Shown one piece after another: positions 15,178 to 22,519 of a stretch of 23,642 nucleotides of DNA (its first letter is position 1; each line of letters begins with the position of its first letter). The stretch is from CAYLQA01 sp964385695 (lineage in GTDB: Bacteria; Desulfobacterota; Desulfobulbia; Desulfobulbales; Desulfurivibrionaceae): positions 1 to 23,642 of the forward strand of contig CAYLQA010000049.1 of the NCBI GenBank assembly GCA_964385695.1, given 5' to 3'. A program made the translations under genes and the position numbers. A model generated the notes under the pieces. That model searched no databases. It saw only the letters and a list, made by a program, of their open reading frames with translations, and was not told the origin of the DNA.

Positions 15178-16152
15178 TTACCACCTGATAACGGTTGCCC
15201 CCCAGGTAAAACCGCCGCCAAAGGTACAGATGAGAAGCAGGTCTCCCCGCTTAAGGCGCCCCTCCCGATTTGCTTCGTCCAGCGCTATGGGAACGGTCGC
15301 CGCCGATGTATTACCATATTTATGGACATTAATGTAGACTTTTTCGAGGGGTACTTTCATATGATCAACCAGGCTGTTGAGAATTCTGATATTGGCCTGG
15401 TGCGGAACAAGTAAATCGATGTCGTCGATGGAAATATTTTGTCGGGCAAGGACCTCGTTAATGGCCCCGGCCATGGCCCGAACCGCGTACTTAAACACAT
15501 CACGCCCAACCATCTTGATATGAGGGCCATCGGTATCTTTGTAGGACAGATCAGGGTTGAGACTGGCCGTGGTGTCCATATGCAGCAACTCCCAGAGCCT
15601 GCCGTCGGCATAAAGCTGGCTGTCAAGCATGCCGCCATCATCACCGCCGGTCATAACACAGGCACCGGCACCATCGCCGAACAGAACACAGGTATTGCGG
15701 TCCTGCCAGTTGGTGCGGGCAGAAAGATTCTCTGCGCCAATGACCAAAATCTTCATCCCAGGCCGCGCCTGGATGTATTTATCTGCCAAATCAATGCCGT
15801 ATAGAAATCCGGAACAGGCAGCATTGATATCGTAAGCAAAGGCGTTCTCAGCACCAATCTCCTTCTGCACAAGACAGGCGCAGGAAGGCATACCCTTTTC
15901 ACAGGTAATGGTGCCGACAATGATCATATCGATTTCGCCGGCCTTGACCTTGGCCATCTCAAGGGCACGCCTGGCAGCAACCGCGGCCAGCTGTGAGGTC
16001 TCTTCTCCTGCCTGGGCTATGCGCCGGGTGCTGATACCGGTCCGGGTGGTAATCCACTCGTCAGAGGTATCCACCATTTTTTCCAACTCTTGATTGGTCA
16101 GAATGCGCTCCGGCAGACAGGAACCGGTTCCCATAAAAATGGCACGACTCAT
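15178..16152 (-). CDS. fabH: 3-oxoacyl-[acyl-carrier-protein] synthase III (KAS III)
   Basis: Starts fatty acid chains by condensing an acyl-CoA with malonyl-ACP. The catalytic Cys113 (NAACSGFLYG), His251 (PHQAN) and Asn281 (KYGNTSAA) are all present. The 324 residues match the family (E. coli 317). Its ATG overlaps the plsX stop in ATGA, the widespread plsX-fabH coupling. The next gene, 64 bases on, is an acyl-CoA dehydrogenase rather than fabD. FabH uses acyl-CoA primers, so a neighbouring enzyme acting on short acyl-CoAs could influence which primer is available. Primer preference (acetyl or branched) cannot be told from these motifs. Confidence 0.97.
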   Translation of the reverse strand: MSRAIFMGTGSCLPERILTNQELEKMVDTSDEWITTRTGISTRRIAQAGEETSQLAAVAARRALEMAKVKAGEIDMIIVGTITCEKGMPSCACLVQKEIGAENAFAYDINAACSGFLYGIDLADKYIQARPGMKILVIGAENLSARTNWQDRNTCVLFGDGAGACVMTGGDDGGMLDSQLYADGRLWELLHMDTTASLNPDLSYKDTDGPHIKMVGRDVFKYAVRAMAGAINEVLARQNISIDDIDLLVPHQANIRILNSLVDHMKVPLEKVYINVHKYGNTSAATVPIALDEANREGRLKRGDLLLICTFGGGFTWGATVIRW

Positions 16153-17210
16153 GATATAGCTCCAGCGGTAGAGGCAGCGGCATGATCAAGCTTGCTGGAC
16201 CCGGCTTTATCAGGTGCATCACTGGAAAGAAGTTGCAAGATACGCTCGTTGACATTATTGCGCACGAGCTCGGCTGCAACCTTTATGGCGTTTTTTATGG
16301 CTGTGGCATTGGAGCGGCCATGGCAGATGATGCCATTGCCGTTAAGACCGAGAAGCGGTGCGCCGCCATACTCGGCATAGTCGACACGTTTTTTAAAGGA
16401 CTTAAAGGCGTCCTTGGCCAAGAGATAACCGATTTTCGCCTTCATGCTCTTGGCGATTTCATCGCCAAGCATACCCATCACCGCCTCTGCCAAGCCTTCG
16501 CTGAGCTTGAGGCAGACATTGCCGACAAAACCATCGCAGACAATGACATCCACATTGCCCTGGAAGGTATCTCTTCCCTCTACATTACCGATGTAGTTGA
16601 GAGAGCTTTGCTGAAAAAGTTCATGGGATTTTTTCACCAGCACATTGCCCTTACCACCCTCCTCGCCAATGCTGAGAAGACCGATTCTGGGGTCTGCCGT
16701 ACCGAATAATACCTGGGAAAAGGCAGAGGCCATCACACCAAACTGATAAAGGTGTTGTGGTCGACAATCGACATTGGCGCCCACATCCATCATTACAACC
16801 GGGCCTTTTAAGGTAGGAAAAATTCCGGCTATTCCCGGACGGGAAACATTGTCCAGCCTGCCGAGGTTGCGAATAGCTGCAGCCATGGTCGCACCGGAGT
16901 TCCCGGCACTGACCACACCGCCAACCTGACCCTTCCTGTGCATGGCAAAGGCCTTCACTATGGAAGAATCCTTCTTTTTGCGAACCGCATCAAAGGGGGA
17001 CTCATCCATGTCAACGACTTGGGATGTATGTATTATTTGGATTTGTGAGGAAGGATGATCCAGAGAGTCCAGGTGAGAGCGAAGTTGACCTTCGTCTCCA
17101 AATAGGGTGACGGTCAGATCACTCTCCCTGGCAGCCTGAACCGCCCCGGAGACCATCTCCAGAGGGCCGAGATCACCGCCCATGGCATCCAGGGCAATAT
17201 TGAGCGCCAT
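16149..17210 (-). CDS. plsX: Phosphate acyltransferase PlsX
   Basis: Peripheral membrane enzyme making acyl-phosphate from acyl-ACP, which PlsY then uses to acylate glycerol 3-phosphate. This is the entry to phospholipids. The protein opens with ALDAMGGDLGP and shows VVSAGNSGATMAAA (100-113) and the GNVEGRD segment near 200, all PlsX signatures. At 353 residues it is full length (usual about 330-350). The last 20 or so residues (Ser/Ala-rich) are a nonconserved tail. It starts 12 bases after rpmF and overlaps fabH by 4 bases. The yceD-rpmF-plsX-fabH order is classical in Gram-negative bacteria. Confidence 0.97.
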   Translation of the reverse strand: MALNIALDAMGGDLGPLEMVSGAVQAARESDLTVTLFGDEGQLRSHLDSLDHPSSQIQIIHTSQVVDMDESPFDAVRKKKDSSIVKAFAMHRKGQVGGVVSAGNSGATMAAAIRNLGRLDNVSRPGIAGIFPTLKGPVVMMDVGANVDCRPQHLYQFGVMASAFSQVLFGTADPRIGLLSIGEEGGKGNVLVKKSHELFQQSSLNYIGNVEGRDTFQGNVDVIVCDGFVGNVCLKLSEGLAEAVMGMLGDEIAKSMKAKIGYLLAKDAFKSFKKRVDYAEYGGAPLLGLNGNGIICHGRSNATAIKNAIKVAAELVRNNVNERILQLLSSDAPDKAGSSKLDHAAASTAGAIS

Positions 17211-17222
17211 TGATGGACTCTA

Positions 17223-17405
17223 TTACTCCTCGTCGAGTTTGATAACGGAGCGTCCCTTATAGGATCCGCAGCCCGGGCACAAACGATGTGGCATCTTGGG
17301 CTCGCCGCACTCAGCACAGGTGGCCACGGTTGGCTTGCCCAGTGCATCATGGCTACGACGTGTTCTGGTACGAGAATGAGAATGTCTTCTTTTTGGTAAT
17401 GCCAT
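17223..17405 (-). CDS. rpmF: 50S ribosomal protein L32
   Basis: Small zinc-ribbon ribosomal protein of 60 residues. It begins MALPKRRHSHSRTRTRRSHD, the usual basic L32 start, and carries the four-cysteine zinc site Cys30, Cys33, Cys43 and Cys46 (CAEC and CPGC), so it is the zinc-binding form. A very strong ribosome site (GGGAGG) precedes the ATG. It lies upstream of plsX as in many bacteria. Unusually, a 224-base spacer containing a hairpin separates it from yceD, where the two are often nearly adjacent. Confidence 0.98.
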   Translation of the reverse strand: MALPKRRHSHSRTRTRRSHDALGKPTVATCAECGEPKMPHRLCPGCGSYKGRSVIKLDEE

Positions 17406-17629
17406 TGGTGTTCCTCCCTTAAGGGGTGCAAAACATCGAAGTGTACGCGTATATCACTTCTGCAACTGTTGCATATTTTTTTAGTAAAACCTACCTGAGG
17501 CAAGATAGATATTTCAACCTCAAGCCATAGCATTTCTGATGTGCCCCAGATGTGTGCAAGCAGGTTGACCAGCTATACGCTAGTATGCTGGACTGACTGA
17601 TCGCGCGCAGATGGAGTGCAGCAGGAATG
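17406..17629 (-). promoter_or_regulatory. Long rpmF leader with hairpin and possible extended -10
   Basis: No gene is seen in this 224-base spacer. On the minus strand GAAGTG-ATATACGCGTA-CACTTC (17438-17460) forms a 6-bp stem whose loop is itself palindromic (TACGCGTA). The sequence TGATATACG inside it also resembles an extended -10 (TG-N-TATACG, 17448-17456) without a clear -35. An A run (TACTAAAAAAATATGC) lies just upstream. The region may hold a promoter or an RNA control element for L32. I recognise no known riboswitch or r-protein leader. Confidence 0.35.
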
Positions 17630-18151
17630 CTACTTATCTTTCAACTTGGCCAACACGCTAAACGGTGAGGCCGACACATCCTTGTCGCAATCACATGGTG
17701 CGGAATTAAGATTTGCACCGCATTGCGTACAGAGCCCCTGACAATCCTCTCGGCATATTTTCTTTTCAGGAACCAATAAAAAAAGCTGCTGCTCTAATAC
17801 GGAGTGTATATCAAGCAACGGCTCATTTACAAAAATCATATCCATCTCATTGCTGCTGCAGGAATGTTCTGCTTCAGCTTGCTCCCATTCACGCTTTTCA
17901 ACATACTCAACATCTGCAGAAAACGTGGCCTCAAGGGGTGAGATGTATCGCTCAAGGCATCTATCACATGTTAAAACGAGTTCAAGACTCAGGGTGCCTT
18001 TTATAAATACCCTTTCTTGCTCTTTTCTTTCCAGATGGACAGTTGCAAGGATAGATCCTTGATACTCAATCGCATCTTTCGGAACCCATGACTGGTCTGT
18101 AATCTCAAACCAGAGGCCGTCTTGGGGTATTTCATCAAAGCGAACTTGCAC
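17630..18151 (-). CDS. yceD: YceD/DUF177 family protein
   Basis: Member of the conserved DUF177 (YceD) family that sits before rpmF in most bacteria and is linked to large-subunit rRNA accumulation in plants and E. coli. Its biochemical role is uncertain. The 173-residue protein starts MQVRFDEIPQDGL and has two cysteine motifs: Cys62-Cys65 (TCDRC) and the C-terminal set CREDCQGLCTQC (Cys133, 137, 141, 144), typical of the family and probably a metal site. The start is a GTG at 18151 with AGAGGA about 12 bases before it, a rather long spacing, and no better in-frame start is visible. A near-consensus promoter lies 48 bases upstream. Confidence 0.92.
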   Translation of the reverse strand: MQVRFDEIPQDGLWFEITDQSWVPKDAIEYQGSILATVHLERKEQERVFIKGTLSLELVLTCDRCLERYISPLEATFSADVEYVEKREWEQAEAEHSCSSNEMDMIFVNEPLLDIHSVLEQQLFLLVPEKKICREDCQGLCTQCGANLNSAPCDCDKDVSASPFSVLAKLKDK

Positions 18152-18198
18152 TGGCTTGTAGATTCCTCTTGCATTAGGCGCAAAAAATGGAATTTGTT

Positions 18199-18226
18199 AA
18201 TATAAAAAAACACAGCTTCTTGTCAA
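18199..18226 (-). promoter_or_regulatory. Strong sigma-70-type promoter for yceD-rpmF-plsX-fab operon
   Basis: On the minus strand a perfect -35 TTGACA (18221-18226) is separated by 16 bases, including a run of seven T, from a -10 TATATT (18199-18204) that matches the consensus at five of six positions. Transcription would start near 18192, about 40 bases before the yceD GTG. It is the best promoter in the window and lies just after the end of the Mla-region genes. Confidence 0.75.
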
Positions 18227-18268
18227 GGAATTTCCAACCCAACATGCCTTTCCAAGGGTAAAATTCTT

Positions 18269-18772
18269 TTATGGGCAGAGTGGCAATTGTTCTCTCATAA
18301 ATTTCCGCAGCCATATAAACCAATTGATTGTTGACAAAAAAAGTATCCAATTCATGGAATACAATGAGTAGCCGCGCAACAGCACCTCCTGTGCCCCTTG
18401 GTATTCCAAGAAGCTGCCAAGCGGATAACTGACAAGTAAAGAAAAAACTATTGTGTACCCCACCAGATAAAGGAAAAAGAAAAAAAAGGCTGAAAGGGCC
18501 TTTCCCAAACGCCCTGTAATGCGATTGGCTATGCAGGCGACAAATCGTTCAAAAAAAATTGAGGCCAGACCCAATAAAATTCCGGCAAAGGCAGCTACAC
18601 CAACAAAATCCCCCCCTGTAGCATTCAGAGCTGAAAAATATCCCCCATGCACCAGCATCACAAGAACATAGAGCAAAAGCACAGAATACTGAGCCGTACC
18701 GTACAACCTATCAGAATAAAAAAACAAACCTACTTTTTTTCGTCGGGACACAGCTGATTCAATTTCACTCAT
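18269..18772 (-). CDS. Unrecognised four-helix membrane protein
   Basis: I do not recognise this family. From the ATG at 18772 it has 167 residues and about four membrane helices (near 27-47, 56-82, 95-117 and 140-155). The N terminus is short and charged (ESAVSRRKK), a basic loop (ANRITGRLGK) follows helix 2, a glycine/glutamine loop follows helix 3, and the tail is basic. Phe-rich helix 3 (SAFFFFFLYLVGY) is striking. The frame is open to a GTG at 18811 and a TTG at 18781, neither with a clearly better ribosome site, so the start is uncertain. It follows the cyclic-nucleotide-domain gene by a few dozen bases and is the last gene of the Mla block. Its length and topology resemble small Yip1-like or DUF membrane proteins, but I assign no function. 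Confidence 0.7.
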   Translation of the reverse strand: MSEIESAVSRRKKVGLFFYSDRLYGTAQYSVLLLYVLVMLVHGGYFSALNATGGDFVGVAAFAGILLGLASIFFERFVACIANRITGRLGKALSAFFFFFLYLVGYTIVFSLLVSYPLGSFLEYQGAQEVLLRGYSLYSMNWILFLSTINWFIWLRKFMREQLPLCP

Positions 18773-18847
18773 AAGGCACAATACTATATCAACTCCCTGA
18801 TGCGTCCTCACCGAGAGTATAAAACGATTTTCGGTAATTAAAGGTGG

Positions 18848-19324
18848 TTACAACAGATGAGAAAGACGGTCACTGGCACGACGCAGCCGGTTGCCAAGGA
18901 CATGAATAATTCGTTTCAAAAGCTTTACGCCGATATCAGGACGCTCGGCGAGTAATTTATTAAGTTGCTCACCAGAAAGGGTCAACAGTTTGCTCGTCTC
19001 AGTGGCCATCACAGTGGCATTTCTTTGGCCACCATCCTGCACCACGGATATTTCACCGACCAGGCTGCCACGTTCCAGCACGGCTACCAGAATGAACTTA
19101 CCGGGAAAACCGGTCTCTTTTTTAACAGCGAGCTTTCCTTCAACCAAAAAGCCCATATACTCGCCGGTGTCTCCGTCGCTCATCAAGACTTCGCCTGATT
19201 GCCATTCCCGGGGCTGCAAATATGGAAAAAGGGCATCGATCTCCCCTTCCGACAAAAAGGGGAAAACATCCTGTATCTCTTTGACTGTATAAATTGAGCT
19301 CACCTGCGCTGATCCGACATCCAT
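18848..19324 (-). CDS. Stand-alone cyclic nucleotide-binding domain protein
   Basis: A 158-residue protein consisting of one CRP/FNR-type cyclic-nucleotide-binding beta-barrel (about 15-135). The phosphate-binding cassette reads GSLVGEISVVQDGGQRNATV, with Gly90-Glu91 and Arg101 in the places that contact cyclic nucleotide in cAMP receptor proteins, so ligand binding is plausible. There is no helix-turn-helix after the barrel. Only a basic amphipathic helix (KLLKRIIHVLGNRLRRASDRL) ends the protein, so it is not a normal transcription factor. It starts 8 bases after mlaC and probably acts on a protein or membrane partner in this block. The ribosome site is weak. Confidence 0.88.
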   Translation of the reverse strand: MDVGSAQVSSIYTVKEIQDVFPFLSEGEIDALFPYLQPREWQSGEVLMSDGDTGEYMGFLVEGKLAVKKETGFPGKFILVAVLERGSLVGEISVVQDGGQRNATVMATETSKLLTLSGEQLNKLLAERPDIGVKLLKRIIHVLGNRLRRASDRLSHLL

Positions 19325-19332
19325 GGTCTTAT

Positions 19333-19974
19333 TTATTTTTTCTTAAGCGGAGCATTAATTTTCTCCTCCATACGAACAAGCAGGCCGGAGAATTTTTCCT
19401 GCTTGATGATACTATCGAACTGGGTCCTGTAGTTTCGTACGAGACTCACACCTTCAATTATGATGTCATACACCATCCACTTCTCAGCGTTGTTTTTTAA
19501 CTTGTAGTTTACCGGTGTTTCCACATTGTTTCTGATAAAATCAGAATAAACGATGGCTTTTTTCCCTTTAATCATCTGCTTCTTAAAAACAACCTTTTCG
19601 CCGGAATAGGAGTCGACTTTGGCGATATAGGTCCTTTCCAAAAGCTGAGAAAACAGATCGACAAAATTATCCTTCTCCTTATCTGTCCTTTTCTTCCAAT
19701 TCTTGGCCAGCGTTCTCTTTGACATCTCACGAAAATCAAAATGTTTTTTCACGACCAGCATGATTCGGTCTTTACGGGCCTTTTTCCGTTCAGGCCCAGC
19801 AAATTTGGGGTCTTGCAGGATATCAATAATCTCATGCACGGCAGATTCCACTTGCCCAAGCGGCTGCTCGGTATTCGTATTCGCCCAAACAGCTGTTGCA
19901 CTGAGGCAAATACCCACAAAGAACAGGGTCAAGAAAGACTTCAACAACATACTTTTACACTTTACAACGCTCAT
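19333..19974 (-). CDS. mlaC: Phospholipid-binding periplasmic protein MlaC (Ttg2D family)
   Basis: Periplasmic carrier that moves phospholipids between the outer-membrane MlaA complex and the inner-membrane MlaFED complex. The frame opens at a GTG at 19989. I use the ATG at 19974 because GAGG lies 9 bases before it, giving 213 residues. A signal peptide (LLKSFLTLFFVGICLSATAVWA) is followed by the MlaC domain with FREMSKRTLAKNWKKRT, FVDLFSQLLERTY and the typical C-terminal KWMVYDIIIEGVSLVRNYR. The tail after about 195 is Lys-rich. It lies 57 bases beyond mlaA, and in E. coli mlaC instead follows mlaD. Confidence 0.94.
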   Translation of the reverse strand: MSVVKCKSMLLKSFLTLFFVGICLSATAVWANTNTEQPLGQVESAVHEIIDILQDPKFAGPERKKARKDRIMLVVKKHFDFREMSKRTLAKNWKKRTDKEKDNFVDLFSQLLERTYIAKVDSYSGEKVVFKKQMIKGKKAIVYSDFIRNNVETPVNYKLKNNAEKWMVYDIIIEGVSLVRNYRTQFDSIIKQEKFSGLLVRMEEKINAPLKKK

Positions 19975-20031
19975 GTCATTCATCCTCACCAGGACAGTAA
20001 AATTCCCGAAATTATTCGAGTCAGCCTGCCG

Positions 20032-21123
20032 CTATTGTATCAATCTCGACTCGGTAAATCCTGCGGCATAAAGTTGTTCCTCTTTTTCCTTGGCCGCAAA
20101 AAAATCCTCTCCTGCCGGAACCTGCACACCATAGAAGACATAAGAACCTCTATCATAGGCCCTGATAAATGCCTCACGATCAACGCTTAACAGCTTTTCT
20201 TGCAGAGCGAAGGCTCCATTCGGCTCCACTGCTGTTCCGACCTGCACATAAAACGCTTCAAAGTCGTTCGCCTTCTCAACGGACAACTCTTCTTCGGTAA
20301 TCGGGCTAGGTGTTCTGTGCACATAACGGCTGCCATATTTTTTTTGAGAATAAATTGACTTTTGATCGCCGCTATCCTGAACCTTATGCCTTCTGTACTG
20401 GACATAGGCATCACGTATAGCGATATAGGGATCAATGGCGGCTGCCTTAAAGTCTTCGTAGTCACCAAGAGTCAGAGAGGTTTTATTTACCTTCTCACCG
20501 GACTGTGCCCCAACTCCCGCCAAGGTGTCAGAGGCAGTGAGGTAAGTCAAGGGACTCAGAAATGCGTCGCCGACAAGGCCAACTGTATCCCGGGCGCTGG
20601 ATGGGCCGAAAATGGGCCAACAAAAATAAATTCCATCTCCCAGGCCATATGTACCTAGGGTTTGGCCAAAATCCTCCTGCTTCGGAGTCAAACCAAACTC
20701 ATTTTTAGCAGGATCAGCGAGTCCGCCAATTCCTACGGTGGTGTTGATCAGAAATCGGGCTGATTCAACGCCTGTATTTTCAATTTTGCCCTGCAAGAGG
20801 TTGTTCACTATGCGAACCGGAGCAAGCAGGTTATTAAAAAAATCACGAACACACATGCGAACATCTTCAGCCAGCACGTTTTTGTACCCTGTTGCCACGG
20901 GCTTAAGTACCCAAAAATAGAGCTTGTCGTTAAAGTGAAAAAAGGTCCTGTTCATTGGCTCTAAAGGGTCTGATATGCCACTTTCAGCTGACTCATCTAA
21001 ATAATCGTCATCATCAAGACTATTATCATCTGCAGCACAGGGAACAGCATTCAGGACAAAAAACAGGCCCAGACAGGCAACAAGCAGGAACACTTTTTTG
21101 AGGGGTATGTGGTCTAATTTCAT
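20032..21123 (-). CDS. mlaA: MlaA/VacJ family protein with C-terminal SPOR-like domain
   Basis: Outer-membrane part of the Mla phospholipid transport system. After a signal peptide (residues 1 to about 30) comes an acidic linker, then the MlaA domain (about 50-245) with DPLEPMNRTFFHFND, FNNLLAPVRIVNNLLQG, FLINTTVGIGGLADPA and a closing DPYIAIRDAY. Family members normally end soon after this. Here about 118 more residues follow, and 290-362 (FYVQVGTAVEPNGAFALQEK to AAGFTESRLI) look like a SPOR peptidoglycan-binding repeat. The total of 363 residues compares with about 250 for E. coli MlaA. The signal peptide has a Cys (VPCAADD) but not a canonical lipobox, so lipidation is uncertain. ATG follows AGAGG. 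Confidence 0.92.
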   Translation of the reverse strand: MKLDHIPLKKVFLLVACLGLFFVLNAVPCAADDNSLDDDDYLDESAESGISDPLEPMNRTFFHFNDKLYFWVLKPVATGYKNVLAEDVRMCVRDFFNNLLAPVRIVNNLLQGKIENTGVESARFLINTTVGIGGLADPAKNEFGLTPKQEDFGQTLGTYGLGDGIYFCWPIFGPSSARDTVGLVGDAFLSPLTYLTASDTLAGVGAQSGEKVNKTSLTLGDYEDFKAAAIDPYIAIRDAYVQYRRHKVQDSGDQKSIYSQKKYGSRYVHRTPSPITEEELSVEKANDFEAFYVQVGTAVEPNGAFALQEKLLSVDREAFIRAYDRGSYVFYGVQVPAGEDFFAAKEKEEQLYAAGFTESRLIQ

Positions 21124-21159
21124 CTGGGAAACCTCTAATTAGCCAAAATAGATTATTCC

Positions 21160-21196
21160 AAAAAAAGAGTTGAATCGATACATGCCGATCCAACTC
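21160..21196 (-). terminator. Rho-independent terminator between mlaD and mlaA
   Basis: On the minus strand GAGTTGGATCG pairs with CGATTCAACTC (21167-21196), an 11-bp stem with one G-T pair and an 8-base loop, followed directly by seven T residues. It is placed between mlaD and mlaA, so it either separates two mla transcripts or acts as a partial terminator. Confidence 0.75.
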
Positions 21197-21210
21197 TAAA
21201 CTAAGATTTC

Positions 21211-21216
21211 ATTATA
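21211..21216 (-). promoter_or_regulatory. Perfect TATAAT box upstream of the mlaD-mlaA hairpin
   Basis: On the minus strand TATAAT lies 14 bases before the terminator stem. The matching -35 position (TTAAAG or TAAAGA) is weak. A transcript started here would meet the terminator almost at once, which would suit an attenuated leader for mlaA-mlaC. Alternatively it is a chance match in AT-rich spacer. Confidence 0.3.
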
Positions 21217-21299
21217 TAATTTTGCCTGAATGCTCTTTAATTATCAAACACATTTAAGAAAAAAGTTAAACTCAAAACGAGAGCATTGCAGCCAAAACT

Positions 21300-21746
21300 C
21301 TACAAATCACCGAAAATATATTTACTTACCATTTCTTCAAGGTCGACCGCGGATTCGGTTTCTGTAATCCAACCGCCATCCGCCAGCATCTCATCAGCGC
21401 CACCTTGGGTAATCTTGATAAACTTATCGCCGATAATCCCCTGGGTTTTCACAGAGGCAATAGCATCGTCGCTTACCTTTTTATCAATATCGATAACCAG
21501 CGAAACACTGGCCTGATCATCATCACCCAAAATAATTTCGCCAACCTTGCCCACATTCACGCCTGCCATTTCAACGGCAGCACCGCGCTTCAAACCGGAT
21601 ACATTTTCAAAATCCGCCTTAACCACATAGCTTTTTTCCATTGAGAATACGGAAAATTCTCCAAGTTGCATGGAGATCCAGACAAAACAGAGAAAACCCA
21701 TTACGACAAATAAGCCGACGATTACATCCACATGCTGTTTTTTCAT
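21300..21746 (-). CDS. mlaD: MlaD: MCE-domain membrane-anchored phospholipid transport protein
   Basis: Periplasmic, membrane-anchored ring-forming subunit of the MlaFED phospholipid transporter. One N-terminal helix (about 7-28, VIVGLFVVMGFLCFVWI) is followed by a single MCE domain (about 38-118), including SYVVKADFENVSGLKRGAAVEMAG and TQGIIGDKFIKIT. The 148 residues are shorter than E. coli MlaD (183), mainly by a reduced C-terminal tail. Its ATG overlaps the mlaF stop (ATGA). It precedes a terminator-like hairpin and then mlaA. In E. coli the next gene would be mlaC. Confidence 0.95.
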   Translation of the reverse strand: MKKQHVDVIVGLFVVMGFLCFVWISMQLGEFSVFSMEKSYVVKADFENVSGLKRGAAVEMAGVNVGKVGEIILGDDDQASVSLVIDIDKKVSDDAIASVKTQGIIGDKFIKITQGGADEMLADGGWITETESAVDLEEMVSKYIFGDL

Positions 21747-22519
21747 AACGTTGACTCCATCTCCCTGCTTAAGTAGACATTGCCCATGGTGTTTTGGACA
21801 AAAGTCTGTATCTCAGGTGTTTGACTTTGCAAAATATCTTCAGGGCTATCAAATGTCGTAAAGCTGCCCTTGTTTACGAGAATGACTTGGTCGGCCAGGT
21901 TAAAAACCTTTGGAATATCATGGCTGACTATGATCGAAGTATAGCCAAATCTTTTCTGGGTATCGATGAAGAGCTGATAGATCTCCAGTGTCTTTTCCGG
22001 ATCTAGACCGGTTGTTGGCTCATCAAAAAGCATGATTTGCGGTTGCAGCATCAGGGCACGGGCAAGACCGACTCTTTTTTTCATGCCACCGCTCAGTTGG
22101 GCGGGAAATTTCTCCTCATGACTGTCCAAACCCAATGGAGAAAGAGTGTCCATTACCCTGTCTCGAATCTCCCTGTGGCTAAGCTTAGTCCGCTCTTGCA
22201 ACGGCAAAGCGACATTAGCAAAAACAGTTAACGAATCAAGCAGAGCAGCGCCTTGGAAAAGCACGCCGAATTTCGTCCGGACCGCATTGAGTTTCTTACT
22301 GCGCATTCGGGTGATATCCTGTCCATCGACAATAATGTTACCAGAGTCAGCCTTCAATAAACCCAGAATAAGCTTGAGGGTAACACTTTTACCTTGGCCA
22401 CTGGGACCGGCAACAACGGTAGTCTTTCCAGACTGGATGGAAAGGTTCACCCCCCCCAAGACAGTCTGAGTGCCAAAGGATTTGACCACGTTTTCAAATT
22501 CAATAATAGCGTTGTTCAT
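21743..22519 (-). CDS. mlaF: MlaF: ABC transporter ATPase for phospholipid transport
   Basis: Cytoplasmic ATPase driving the MlaFED complex. Starting at the ATG at 22519, which overlaps the mlaE stop (ATGA), it has 258 residues. The open frame upstream to 22549 has no better start. Motifs are Walker A GPSGQGKS (38-45), Q-loop Gln89 (LFQGAALLDSLTVF), signature LSGGMKKRVGLARAL (142-156), Walker B IMLFDEP (162-168) and the H-loop His200. The QGAALLDSLTVFANV stretch is typical of MlaF/Ttg2A. E. coli MlaF is 269 residues. The E-F-D order differs from the F-E-D order of E. coli. Confidence 0.96.
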   Translation of the reverse strand: MNNAIIEFENVVKSFGTQTVLGGVNLSIQSGKTTVVAGPSGQGKSVTLKLILGLLKADSGNIIVDGQDITRMRSKKLNAVRTKFGVLFQGAALLDSLTVFANVALPLQERTKLSHREIRDRVMDTLSPLGLDSHEEKFPAQLSGGMKKRVGLARALMLQPQIMLFDEPTTGLDPEKTLEIYQLFIDTQKRFGYTSIIVSHDIPKVFNLADQVILVNKGSFTTFDSPEDILQSQTPEIQTFVQNTMGNVYLSREMESTL

